A stretch of 64,000 bases of DNA from Pedobacter alluvionis. Its GTDB lineage: Bacteria > Bacteroidota > Bacteroidia > Sphingobacteriales > Sphingobacteriaceae. Positions 47,801-56,522 of the stretch are shown piece after piece. The stretch lies in assembly GCF_003664035.1 (NCBI RefSeq), contig NZ_RCCK01000010.1:496001-560000 (forward strand). The letters are read 5' to 3'. The notes beneath the pieces are model-generated. The model was not told the origin of the DNA and ran no database searches. It was given only the letters and a program-made list of their open reading frames with translations. The first letter of the stretch is position 1. Every line of letters starts with the position of its first letter. Made by a program: the position numbers and the translations under genes.

Positions 47801-48490
47801 TTGGAACAAATTTTACCTCACTTAGATTCTGTATTCTCAATAGATTGTGTTTTGTTTGGATTTGATGGTAAGGAATTAAAAATCCTGCTAATTGAAAGGA
47901 ATGAAGAACCATTTAAAGATTGGTGGGCACTGCCCGGTAACATTGTTGGCCCTGATGAAAGTTTAGATCAATCAGCCTCCCGGATTTTGTACGAGCTTAC
48001 CGGTTTGCGCGGTATTTATATGGAGCAGTACTATGCTTTTGGCGATCCACACAGGCACCCACAAGGTAGGGTAATTACTTTGGCATACTATGCTTTGATT
48101 CGTTTGGGTGGAGATAAAGAATTACGCCCGATCAGTACTTATGCCAAACGGGCCAATTGGTTGCCAATCACCGATCTGCCTAAACTGGCTTTCGACCACC
48201 AGAAAATTTACGATAAAGGATTAGAAAAAATAAAACGACGGATTAAACACCAGCCTATAGCTTTCGAACTCTTGCCTGAGAAATTTACCTTAACACAATT
48301 GCAGCATGTGTATGAGCTTGTTTTGGGTAAAAAACTCGATAAAAGAAACTTTAGAAAGAAGATTGTAAGTTTCGGGGTATTAAAAGAACTCGACGAAAAA
48401 CAAAAAGGTGTGTCGTACCGTGCAGCTACTTTGTACCGCTTTGATAAGCGTAAATACGCGAAACTTTTTGGTAAGGAGATTTCTTTCTAG
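47801..48490 (+). CDS. Nudix-domain transcriptional regulator (NrtR/AraR-like)
   Basis: 229 residues from TTG. N-terminal Nudix fold (residues about 12-145: VLFGFDGKELKILLIERNEE, WWALPGNIVGPDESLDQSAS RILYELTGL) in which the Nudix box is degenerate (catalytic GX5EX7REUXEEXGU not kept: the REVQEE part is RILYEL), typical of members that became effector-binding domains. C-terminal winged helix about 165-229 (FTLTQLQHVYELVLGKKLDK RNFRKKI). Relatives include NrtR (NAD) and AraR (arabinose). Divergent from pfkA and next to three AGTGTA palindromes, so it probably controls these glycolytic genes. Confidence 0.85.
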   Translation: MEQILPHLDSVFSIDCVLFGFDGKELKILLIERNEEPFKDWWALPGNIVGPDESLDQSASRILYELTGLRGIYMEQYYAFGDPHRHPQGRVITLAYYALIRLGGDKELRPISTYAKRANWLPITDLPKLAFDHQKIYDKGLEKIKRRIKHQPIAFELLPEKFTLTQLQHVYELVLGKKLDKRNFRKKIVSFGVLKELDEKQKGVSYRAATLYRFDKRKYAKLFGKEISF

Positions 48491-48545
48491 CGGAGAGTGT
48501 TGAGCGGAGGGCGTTAAGCGTGGAGCGGAGAGTTGAAAGAAAGAA
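48491..48545. repeat. Simple-word intergenic repeat
   Basis: Repeats variants of GCGGAGAGTGTTGA / GCGGAGGGCGTTAA / GTGGAGCGGAGAG after the Nudix gene. Low-complexity, non-coding. Confidence 0.5.
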
Positions 48546-48571
48546 AAAATAATTAAACCTGTTATATAAAA

Positions 48572-48608
48572 AAATCCCGGTTTGAAATTTCAAACCGGGA
48601 TTTTTTTT
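48572..48608. terminator. Bidirectional terminator between convergent genes
   Basis: ATCCCGGTTTGAAA mirrored by TTTCAAACCGGGAT, then eight T; A run on the other side. It ends both the Nudix gene and the BadF-family kinase gene. Confidence 0.85.
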
Positions 48609-48631
48609 GCTAGTATATTATAATTTATACG

Positions 48632-48667
48632 ACTCTGGACTAAAGACTCCAGACTTAGGACTGAAGC
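48632..48667. repeat. Simple-word intergenic repeat
   Basis: GACTCTGGACTAAAGACTCC and AGACTTAGGACTGAAGCC repeat the theme GACTnnGGACT. Non-coding, next to the end of the BadF-family gene. Confidence 0.45.
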
Positions 48668-49528
48668 CTAAGCCTTAGGCGCTAACTCCAGGTGGTAATG
48701 TACCAGGTCATCTATAGGAGAGCGGATAATTTTACCCACACCCATTTCGTAACGGTCGGCTACAATACTTAAAATATCACGGAAACTATAGCCAACAGAA
48801 CCCACACAGTTTAATTTATGGTCTTTGTAGTTAGGATAGTGGATGACCAAAGCTTCGAAAAATGCAGTAAAAGCATAATCAATGGTAGCAAAGGCATAAT
48901 CCTCATAGCTATCTTTAAAATCGTATAAGAATTTACTAAAGCTTGCGCAGAAACGGTTTGGCAATGGCTTATTGTAAATGTTGTCGAAAATATCTTCGTT
49001 GGTTAAAGCATAATTATCATAAAAGGCTTCACGTAAGCCTTTCGGCATGTAACCTTTCATGTAATCGCTCAAAACGCGTTTACCGATGTACGAACCACTA
49101 CCTTCATCACCCAGGAAATAACCTAATGAATCAATGTTCATGGTAATTTCAGATCCATCGTAAAGACATGAGTTGGTACCTGTACCTAAGATAGCGGCAA
49201 ATCCTGGCTCGTTTCCAAGAAGTGCCCTGGAAGAGGCAAGTAAATCATGGCCTACAAAAATTGTTGCATTGATAAAGATTTGTTGCATGGCATCGGCCAC
49301 AATCTTAACATTTGCAGGTGTAGAACAGCCGGCACCGTAGTAATAAACTGCTGTTAATTTCTCTCTTTCCAAGTGGTCTGGAAGAGTCTCATTCAAAGAC
49401 TTTACAATGTACTCTCCTTTGGAAAAATATGGATTGTAACCTTCGGTGTTAAAGTAAATTTTTCTGCCGGCCTCGTTAATCAAACACCAATTTGTTTTGG
49501 TAGATCCGCCGTCTGCAATTACTATCAT
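48668..49528 (-). CDS. BadF/BcrA family kinase, N-acetylglucosamine kinase-like
   Basis: 286 residues from ATG 49528 (MIVIADGGSTKTNWCLIN), which begins exactly at the phosphate-1 motif as in homologues. Other motifs: AILGTGTNSCLYDG and LGYFLGDEGSGSYIGK. It likely phosphorylates an amino sugar or other hexose derivative with ATP. Paralogue of the BadF-like gene in the pfkA operon, with a canonical active site. Palindrome site C lies about 105 bases upstream. Confidence 0.82.
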   Translation of the reverse strand: MIVIADGGSTKTNWCLINEAGRKIYFNTEGYNPYFSKGEYIVKSLNETLPDHLEREKLTAVYYYGAGCSTPANVKIVADAMQQIFINATIFVGHDLLASSRALLGNEPGFAAILGTGTNSCLYDGSEITMNIDSLGYFLGDEGSGSYIGKRVLSDYMKGYMPKGLREAFYDNYALTNEDIFDNIYNKPLPNRFCASFSKFLYDFKDSYEDYAFATIDYAFTAFFEALVIHYPNYKDHKLNCVGSVGYSFRDILSIVADRYEMGVGKIIRSPIDDLVHYHLELAPKA

Positions 49529-49633
49529 TTTATTTATTTTTGGTTTTAGCACGATAAAAGTATAAAAAGTCTTATATTTTGTATCCTTTTTTTTAATAAT
49601 TTTTTAACAATTTGTTATTGTCGGAAATTAAGT

Positions 49634-49648
49634 GTGTAAAAAATACAC
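49634..49648. promoter_or_regulatory. Palindrome GTGTA-AAAAA-TACAC (site C)
   Basis: Between the BadF-family kinase gene and the divergent threonine aldolase gene. Same core as sites A and B. Confidence 0.55.
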
Positions 49649-49747
49649 TATATAGGTTCTTTAATCGCCGAAAAACCTTAAAATTATACCAGAAAAGGCA
49701 TTGGTCTTTTTTTTAACGTCAAAAATATTTTACAATAAAATAGCGAA

Positions 49748-50773
49748 ATGAACAATAGATTTTTAGATTTCAGGAGCGATACGGTAACCAGGCCAACGGC
49801 AGGAATGTTGGATGCGATGATGAATGCAAAAGTGGGCGATGACGTTTTTGGCGAAGATGAAACGGTGCATACATTGGAGACAAAACTGGCCTCGACCTTT
49901 AATATGGAAGTCGGATTATTTTGCCCATCGGGAACGATGACCAACCAGATTGCAATCAAGTGTTTTACCCAGCCTATGGACGAGGTAATCTGCGATCAGA
50001 CTGCACATGTATACCGTTACGAAATTGGGGGCATTGCCTTCCACTCCGGCGCATCGGTAAGGCTGTTGCATGGCGAACGCGGAATTTTGACGCCAGAGCT
50101 GATAGAACCTGAAATCAACGAAGATAATATTCACTATCCCAACTCCAGTTTGGTTGTTTTGGAAAATACAGTAAATAAAGGTGGCGGAAGCTGTTATACC
50201 TTATCACAGATTGCGCCTATTCATCACCTTTGTAACATAAAAGGACTCAAGCTGCATTTAGATGGGGCGCGTATTTTTAATGCACTAACGGCCACAGGCG
50301 ACAAGGCAAGCGAATATGGTAAATATTTTGATGGCATTTCTGTTTGTCTATCTAAAGGACTCGGCGCACCAGTGGGTTCGGTATTATTAGGAAGTAAACA
50401 AATGATCCATAAAGCACGTAAAATCAGGAAAGCTTTTGGTGGAGGCATGCGCCAGGCCGGATTTTTAGCCGCTGCCGGTATTTATGCGCTTGATAACCAT
50501 GTAGAACGTCTAAAAGATGATCATGCACATGCGCAAGCTTTGGCTAATGCTTTAACTACCGCAAAATATGTAAAATCAGTAATGCCTGTTGAAACCAATA
50601 TTGTTATTTTCGAAGTAGAAAAAGGATCAGCAGATAAAATTGTAAGCCAGTTAAAGGAAAAAGGGCTGCATTGCAATACCACCAGCGCGAGTACCATTCG
50701 TTTGGTAACACACCTGGATTTAAGCCCTGAAATGATTGATCAGGCTATTGAAATAATATTACATTTGTATTAG
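49748..50773 (+). CDS. ltaE: Low-specificity L-threonine aldolase
   Basis: 341 residues. PLP enzyme cleaving L-threonine or allo-threonine to glycine and acetaldehyde. Start MNNRFLDFRSDTVTRPTAGM is characteristic. PLP-binding lysine in SVCLSKGLGAPVGS; LHLDGARIFNA carries the cofactor-interacting Asp; GGGMRQAGFLAAAG follows. Divergent from the kinase gene. Confidence 0.93.
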   Translation: MNNRFLDFRSDTVTRPTAGMLDAMMNAKVGDDVFGEDETVHTLETKLASTFNMEVGLFCPSGTMTNQIAIKCFTQPMDEVICDQTAHVYRYEIGGIAFHSGASVRLLHGERGILTPELIEPEINEDNIHYPNSSLVVLENTVNKGGGSCYTLSQIAPIHHLCNIKGLKLHLDGARIFNALTATGDKASEYGKYFDGISVCLSKGLGAPVGSVLLGSKQMIHKARKIRKAFGGGMRQAGFLAAAGIYALDNHVERLKDDHAHAQALANALTTAKYVKSVMPVETNIVIFEVEKGSADKIVSQLKEKGLHCNTTSASTIRLVTHLDLSPEMIDQAIEIILHLY

Positions 50774-50862
50774 TCGGAGGTCCGAAGTCAATAGTTTTAT
50801 AGTTCATGGTCAATAGTCAGGTAGTTCATTTACAATTTGCATATACACAAAGTCTAACCAAA
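50774..50862. repeat. Simple-word intergenic sequence before accC
   Basis: Contains the repeated words CAATAGTTTTATAGTTCATGG / CAATAGTCAGGTAGTTCATT, a pattern like other low-complexity intergenic stretches here. A further word run (AACTCCAAACTCCAAACCCC) continues into the first codons of accC. Confidence 0.4.
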
Positions 50863-52374
50863 ATGCCCGAAAACTCCAAACTCCAAACCCCAATCTCCAA
50901 ACTCTTAATCGCTAACCGTGGCGAAATCGCTTTACGTATTATGCGCTCGGCAAAGGAAATGGGGATTAAAACGGTTGCTGTTTTTTCTGAAGCAGACCGG
51001 AATGCACTGCATGTACGTTACGCCGATGAGGCAGTTTGTATTGGTCCGGCTCCCTCTAACCAGAGTTATTTGGTCGGTGAGAAAATTATCGATGCATGTA
51101 AACTAACGGGCGCTGAAGCCATTCATCCTGGATATGGCTTTTTATCAGAAAATGCAAATTTTGCACAAATGGTTGCCGATGCGGGACTCATTTTGGTTGG
51201 TCCTTCGCCGCAGGCTATGGAAACCATGGGTAACAAATTATCAGCAAAGGCAGCAGCACTAAAATATAACATCCCGATGGTTCCCGGAACGGAAGAAGCC
51301 ATTCAGGATGTAAACGAGGCAAAACAGCGTGCAATTGAAGTTGGTTTCCCGATATTAATCAAAGCCGCTGCAGGTGGTGGGGGTAAGGGAATGCGTATTG
51401 TAGAGCGGTCTGAAGATTTTGAAGAACAAATGCAGCTTGCAGTAAGTGAGGCTACTTCAGCCTTTGGCGATGGGGCTGTTTTTATCGAACGTTATGTTAC
51501 CTCGCCAAGGCACATCGAAATACAGGTTCTAGGCGACACTCATGGCAATATTGTTCATCTTTTTGAACGTGAATGTTCTGTGCAGCGGCGTCATCAGAAA
51601 GTTGTAGAAGAAGCCCCGTCAGCTGTTTTAACAGAAGAAATCAGGCAGCAAATGGGAAAATGTGCGGTAGATGTAGCCCGTTCGGTAAATTATACCGGAG
51701 CTGGTACGGTTGAGTTTATTTTGGATGAGAACCTCGATTTCTTTTTCCTGGAAATGAATACCCGCTTGCAGGTAGAGCATCCGGTAACTGAGCTGATTAC
51801 AGGTATAGATCTGGTAAAAGAACAGCTAAAAATTGCTTCAGGAGAAAAATTGAGTTTTAGTCAGGAGGACTTAAAAATCAGTGGACATGCTATAGAACTT
51901 CGCGTTTATGCTGAAGACCCGGCCAATAATTTTCTGCCTGATATTGGTGTTTTACAGACCTACAGCACACCTAAAGGCAATGGAGTAAGGGTTGATGATG
52001 GCTTTGAGCAGGGCATGGAAATCCCAATTTATTATGATCCGATGATTGCAAAACTGATCACTTACGGCAAAGATAGGGAAGAAGCTATAGAGCGAATGGT
52101 GAGGGCTATTGAAGAATATGATATTACGGGGATAGAAACTACTTTGGGTTTTGGTAAGTTTGTCATGCAGCACGAAGCTTTTAAAACGGGTAATTTTGAT
52201 ACGCATTTTGTAGGCAAATACTTTAAGTCTGAAAGTTTAAAGGTACAGGATGAAACCGAAGCCTTAATTGCTGCGGTAATTGCTGCAAAACTGTTTGAAA
52301 AAAAGGATGTAAAGTTGGGGGATGCAGTTGTTAAAAGTACTTCGGATTGGAGAAAAAATAGATTGAAATACTAG
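50863..52374 (+). CDS. accC: Biotin carboxylase subunit of acetyl/propionyl-CoA carboxylase
   Basis: 503 residues from ATG 50863; the frame stays open to 50806, but upstream is repeat-like sequence. Carboxylates biotin with ATP and bicarbonate. Biotin carboxylase N-domain (KLLIANRGEIALRIMRSAKE), ATP-grasp with GGGGKGMRIV and EMNTRLQVEHPVTE, and C-terminal domain. The N-terminal 12 residues (MPENSKLQTPIS) come from intergenic simple repeats. No accB or carboxyltransferase is adjacent. Confidence 0.92.
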   Translation: MPENSKLQTPISKLLIANRGEIALRIMRSAKEMGIKTVAVFSEADRNALHVRYADEAVCIGPAPSNQSYLVGEKIIDACKLTGAEAIHPGYGFLSENANFAQMVADAGLILVGPSPQAMETMGNKLSAKAAALKYNIPMVPGTEEAIQDVNEAKQRAIEVGFPILIKAAAGGGGKGMRIVERSEDFEEQMQLAVSEATSAFGDGAVFIERYVTSPRHIEIQVLGDTHGNIVHLFERECSVQRRHQKVVEEAPSAVLTEEIRQQMGKCAVDVARSVNYTGAGTVEFILDENLDFFFLEMNTRLQVEHPVTELITGIDLVKEQLKIASGEKLSFSQEDLKISGHAIELRVYAEDPANNFLPDIGVLQTYSTPKGNGVRVDDGFEQGMEIPIYYDPMIAKLITYGKDREEAIERMVRAIEEYDITGIETTLGFGKFVMQHEAFKTGNFDTHFVGKYFKSESLKVQDETEALIAAVIAAKLFEKKDVKLGDAVVKSTSDWRKNRLKY

Positions 52375-52401
52375 AATAAAAAGAATCATCACGCGATAGA
52401 T

Positions 52402-52486
52402 CGTCATTCCCAACTTGATTGGGAATCGTAATGTCTTAGTCGAGTTTGTATGTAGTATTAAGGTTCCCGCCTGCGCGGGAATGACG
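52402..52486. repeat. Palindromic intergenic repeat, family 2, copy 1
   Basis: CGTCATTCCCAACTTGATTG ... CCTGCGCGGGAATGACG. The ends CGTCATTCCC / GGGAATGACG are inverted. Copy 2 is at 55945-56014, in the same orientation. Confidence 0.85.
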
Positions 52487-52509
52487 TGTAGAAAAAAGAG
52501 AAGTATAAA

Positions 52510-53094
52510 ATGTTCACAGGAATTATAGAAACACTTGGCAAAGTTACTGCCATTAAAAACGACCATACCAATATCCACTTTACAGTTTCATCGGCCATCA
52601 GTCATGAGCTTAAAATAGACCAAAGTGTTGCTCATAATGGGGTTTGCTTAACGGTTGTGGCTTTAAATGATGGAACACATACGGTTACCGCAATTGATGA
52701 AACCCTCAACAAAACCAATTTAGGGGATTTAAAAGTAGGCAGTAAAATTAACCTGGAACGCTGTATGCAGATGAATGCCCGTTTAGACGGCCACATTGTG
52801 CAGGGACATGTAGACCAGACAGCAGTTTGTGTTAAACGCGAAGAACTGGATGGTAGCTGGGAATACCGCTTTAAATATGATGCCAGTGCCGGAAATGTAA
52901 CCGTAGAAAAAGGTTCGGCCTGCGTAAACGGTATCAGCTTAACTGTCGTAAATTCAGCAGACGACGAATTTTCGGTATTTATAATCCCATATACTTTTGA
53001 ACATACCAATTTACAAGAGGTTGAGATTGGCGATACCGTAAATTTAGAATTCGATATTATCGGGAAGTATGTTGCCAGATTAATGAATCGATAA
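52510..53094 (+). CDS. ribE: Riboflavin synthase alpha subunit
   Basis: 194 residues. Dismutates two 6,7-dimethyl-8-ribityllumazines to riboflavin. Two lumazine-binding barrels: MFTGIIETLGKVTAI with VAHNGVCLTVV, then GHIVQGHVDQTAVC with GSACVNGISLTVVN. Full length. No other rib gene nearby and no FMN riboswitch seen upstream. Confidence 0.95.
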   Translation: MFTGIIETLGKVTAIKNDHTNIHFTVSSAISHELKIDQSVAHNGVCLTVVALNDGTHTVTAIDETLNKTNLGDLKVGSKINLERCMQMNARLDGHIVQGHVDQTAVCVKREELDGSWEYRFKYDASAGNVTVEKGSACVNGISLTVVNSADDEFSVFIIPYTFEHTNLQEVEIGDTVNLEFDIIGKYVARLMNR

Positions 53095-53151
53095 TTTTTA
53101 TTACCTTTTTTAGGTTAATTGTTTGTTTTGTAGGTAGTTGATTGATAATTG

Positions 53152-53248
53152 GCGTTATTTTAACGCTTAATTTTTCATGACAGTGCAGGATGGTTGGTTG
53201 AATTATATTGCTGAATATAGTAGTGTTAAAATTAAAAAAATTAACGCT
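53152..53248. promoter_or_regulatory. Two AGCGTTAA-type inverted repeats before the GH78 gene
   Basis: GCGTTA-TTT-TAACGC (53152-53166) is perfect. TAGTGTTAA ... TTAACGCTA (53221-53249) repeats the same half-site with one mismatch and a longer spacer. Candidate operators for the rhamnosidase gene. Confidence 0.4.
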
Positions 53249-53256
53249 AACCATTT

Positions 53257-55905
53257 ATGAACAGAATCTCCCGCATGTTAAGCGCAATGTTTACCATTGC
53301 CTTGCTATTTTTATTTACAGTGAACGCTTCAGCTCAAAAAATCTCCTTAAAAGATTTAACTGTTGAGTATTTAGTAAATCCTTTTAGTATTGATAACCCT
53401 AAACCCAGATTTAGCTGGAAAATTATTTCAACAGCAAAAAACACCAAACAAAACAATTATGAAATCAGGTTGGGTACCTCGCCAAAAATTGACAAAGTTT
53501 TATGGAAAACAGCTGTAAACAATAATCAATCGGTACTGATTGCTTATGATGGTCCTCAATTGTCATCCAAAACCAAATATTACTGGCAGGTTAGGGTAAA
53601 AGACAACCACGGAAATGTATCTGCATGGTCGCCTGTTCAGTTTTTTCAAACAGGTTTAAAACCTGAAGACTGGAGCGCGAAATGGATCGCAGTGGAAGGT
53701 AAAGATACTTCACTCGCTAGTCCACTGTTCAGAAAAGAATTTAACCTCAAAAAAGAAGTAAAATCTGCAATGGCTTATATTACCGCTAAGGGCTTGTATG
53801 AAGCCAGTATTAACGGCGGGCGTGTTAGTGATGCTTATTTTGCTCCAGGTTGGACAAGTTATAAAGATCATATTCAGTACCAGGTTTACGATGTTAAGCA
53901 ATCGCTGAAGAAAGGCGCCAACGTAATTGGTGTTTCATTAGGCGATGGCTGGTATAAAGGGCGTATAGGCTTTAGTAATCAAAAACAATTTTATGGCGAT
54001 ACCAGGGCATTGTTAATGCAACTGGAAGTGGAATATACCGACGGAAGTAAAGAAACCATCGTAACGGATAATAGCTGGAAAACAGGTTATGGGCCGATAC
54101 TGACCTCCAATATTTATGATGGTGAAACCTACGATGCCCGATTAGAACTCAGCGGCTGGAATAATATCGGGTTTAAAGAAAATACTAACTGGAAACCTGT
54201 GCAAGAACTGGCTATGGGGCCAGAGAAATTGATTGGAATGAGCGGGCCGCCGGTAACCAAACATGAAGAATTTAAAGCTTTAAAAATATTTAAAACGCCT
54301 TTAGGTGAAACTGTTGTCGATTTTGGGCAGAACTTAGTGGGCTGGGTAATGTTAAAAGCCAAAGGTGCAGCAGGTACGAAAATTACCATTAGCCATGCTG
54401 AAGTATTAACCAAAGAAGGGAATTTTTATACCACTAACCTCCGGTCGGCCAAGCAACAAAACAATTATATTTTAAAAGACGGAACCGAACAGGTGTTCGA
54501 ACCTCATTTTTCTTTTCAGGGTTTCAGGTATGTAAAAATAGATGGTTATCCTGGTGAACTTAAATTGGAAAACCTTACCGCTGTAGCTGTTTATTCGGAC
54601 ATGAAAACCACTGGGAAATTCAGCACCTCCAATCCCTTACTAAATCAATTGCAGCATAATATTAGCTGGGGACAGAAGGGGAATTTTGTTGATGTGCCAA
54701 CAGATTGTCCGCAAAGAGATGAACGTTTAGGCTGGACAGGGGATGCGCAGGCATTTGCCTCAACTGCGGCATATAATATGGATGTATCGGGCTTTTTTAC
54801 CAAATGGCTAAAAGATGTTTCTGCAGATCAGCTTCCGAACGGTAGTGTTCCATTTGTAATCCCAAATGTGCTGAACCAAAATGATGCAGGTTCTGCAGGC
54901 TGGGCTGATGTGGCTACCATTGTTCCCTGGGATATGTATGTATCATACGGAGATAAAGGGATTTTGGAAACGCAATATGAAAGCATGAAAAAGTGGGTAA
55001 ATTATATCTCATCAGTAGCAAAAAATAACCTTTGGAATACGGGTTTCCACTTTGGTGATTGGTTGTTTTACCGGCCAAATGATGATAATGATGGACGTGC
55101 CGCAGTAACTGATAAATACATGATTGCGCAAACATTTTACGCACACTCAACCCAGTTGCTGATAAATGCGGCAAAGGTATTGGGTAAAACAGACGACGTA
55201 ACGAAATACAATGCGCTGTTAGAACAGATTAAAACAGCTTACATCAAAGAGAATATGACACCGAGCGGCAAATTGATCTCTAATACCCAAACGGCATACG
55301 TGCTCGCTTTACAGTTTGATATGCTACCTGAAAACTTACGTGCGCAGGCAGCACAACGACTGGTAGATAATGTAAGAGATTATGGAAACCACCTGACTAC
55401 GGGTTTTTTGGGTACACCATATCTTTGTCATGTATTAAGCCGTTTTGGGCATGAAGATGTAGCTTACGATCTGTTATTGCAGGAAAGTTATCCTTCATGG
55501 TTATATCCTGTTAAAATGGGGGCGACCACCATTTGGGAGCGATGGGATGGCATTAAACAGGATGGCTCTTTTCAAACGGCAGATATGAATTCTTTTAACC
55601 ACTATGCTTATGGCGCCATTGGCGATTGGATGTATAAAAATATTGCCGGGATTAATCCTGTATCAGCTCAACCGGGTTACAAAAACATTTTAATTGCACC
55701 GAGACCAGGTAGGAAGTTAACCAATGCTTCAGCAGAACTGGAAACGGTGTATGGTACGGTTAAATCATCATGGACCATTACAGGTGGCGTTTTTAAGCTG
55801 GATGTAACTGTGCCAGCCAATGCAAGTGCTACCGTAGTATTGCCTAAAGCAGATAAAAAAGAAGAAATAGGCTCAGGTAGCTATCATTTTGAATGCAAAT
55901 ATTAA
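53257..55905 (+). CDS. Alpha-L-rhamnosidase, glycoside hydrolase family 78
   Basis: 882 residues. Signal peptide to ASAQ (about 27), fibronectin-like domain (LVNPFSIDNPKPRFSWKI), two beta-sandwich domains, then the (alpha/alpha)6 barrel with DVPTDCPQRDERLGWTGDAQ at 479-498 (catalytic acid region Asp488/Glu489), GATTIWERWDGI, and the C-terminal sandwich. Periplasmic release of L-rhamnose from glycosides or pectin side chains. A lone gene with repeats on both sides, not part of a SusCD locus. Confidence 0.93.
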   Translation: MNRISRMLSAMFTIALLFLFTVNASAQKISLKDLTVEYLVNPFSIDNPKPRFSWKIISTAKNTKQNNYEIRLGTSPKIDKVLWKTAVNNNQSVLIAYDGPQLSSKTKYYWQVRVKDNHGNVSAWSPVQFFQTGLKPEDWSAKWIAVEGKDTSLASPLFRKEFNLKKEVKSAMAYITAKGLYEASINGGRVSDAYFAPGWTSYKDHIQYQVYDVKQSLKKGANVIGVSLGDGWYKGRIGFSNQKQFYGDTRALLMQLEVEYTDGSKETIVTDNSWKTGYGPILTSNIYDGETYDARLELSGWNNIGFKENTNWKPVQELAMGPEKLIGMSGPPVTKHEEFKALKIFKTPLGETVVDFGQNLVGWVMLKAKGAAGTKITISHAEVLTKEGNFYTTNLRSAKQQNNYILKDGTEQVFEPHFSFQGFRYVKIDGYPGELKLENLTAVAVYSDMKTTGKFSTSNPLLNQLQHNISWGQKGNFVDVPTDCPQRDERLGWTGDAQAFASTAAYNMDVSGFFTKWLKDVSADQLPNGSVPFVIPNVLNQNDAGSAGWADVATIVPWDMYVSYGDKGILETQYESMKKWVNYISSVAKNNLWNTGFHFGDWLFYRPNDDNDGRAAVTDKYMIAQTFYAHSTQLLINAAKVLGKTDDVTKYNALLEQIKTAYIKENMTPSGKLISNTQTAYVLALQFDMLPENLRAQAAQRLVDNVRDYGNHLTTGFLGTPYLCHVLSRFGHEDVAYDLLLQESYPSWLYPVKMGATTIWERWDGIKQDGSFQTADMNSFNHYAYGAIGDWMYKNIAGINPVSAQPGYKNILIAPRPGRKLTNASAELETVYGTVKSSWTITGGVFKLDVTVPANASATVVLPKADKKEEIGSGSYHFECKY

Positions 55906-55944
55906 TCGCTAATATTGCAGCATTGTAAAAAGAACACGAAAGAT

Positions 55945-56014
55945 CGTCATTCCCAACTCGATTGGGAATCTTAATGCGCTGAGTAGTAAGATTCCCGCCT
56001 GCGCAGGAATGACG
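55945..56014. repeat. Palindromic intergenic repeat, family 2, copy 2
   Basis: CGTCATTCCCAACTCGATTG ... CCTGCGCAGGAATGACG, closely matching copy 1 at both ends with a shorter middle. Together the two copies bracket ribE and the GH78 gene. Confidence 0.85.
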
Positions 56015-56060
56015 ATTTAGATTAATGATGATAAGGCCTCTATAGATGCGGCAAAAATAA

Positions 56061-56522
56061 ATGTACAGTAAAGAAGAAGCAGCCCGTTTACGTCAACAGT
56101 TTTGGATCAGTTTTGGGCAATATATGAAACCTGTTCCTTCAGCGAGCGGTTCGACCGTAAACTGGACGAACTACAAGACTGGTGTGAAGAACATCTTCTT
56201 TAAAATGGATGTTGATGGTAAGAAGGCATTTATCAGTATTCAACTTTCGCATCCTGATTCCGAAATCAGGCACCTTATCTTCGAACAGTTTGAAGAATTT
56301 AAGCTCTTGTTTACCAATAGTGTAGGCGAAGAATGGGATTGGATTAAAGATGCAACCGATGATTTCGGAAAAACGGTATCTCAGATTTCAATTAGCATTA
56401 CCGGAGTAAGCATTTTTAATCAACAGCACTGGCCAGAATTGATCTCCTTTTTTAAACCCAGAATAATTGCCCTGGATGAATTTTGGGATAATGTAAAACC
56501 TGTTTTTGAAGATCTGGTTTAA
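56061..56522 (+). CDS. DUF4268 domain protein
   Basis: 153 residues. Recognisable by MYSKEEAARLRQQFWISFGQ and the WNFYKTG-like VNWTNYKTGVKNIFFKMDVD, with IKDATDDFGKTVSQISISI later. The fold is nuclease-like in some members by family description, but no catalytic evidence is seen here; function unknown. Its stop codon overlaps the stop of the convergent TPR gene by four bases. Confidence 0.85.
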   Translation: MYSKEEAARLRQQFWISFGQYMKPVPSASGSTVNWTNYKTGVKNIFFKMDVDGKKAFISIQLSHPDSEIRHLIFEQFEEFKLLFTNSVGEEWDWIKDATDDFGKTVSQISISITGVSIFNQQHWPELISFFKPRIIALDEFWDNVKPVFEDLV

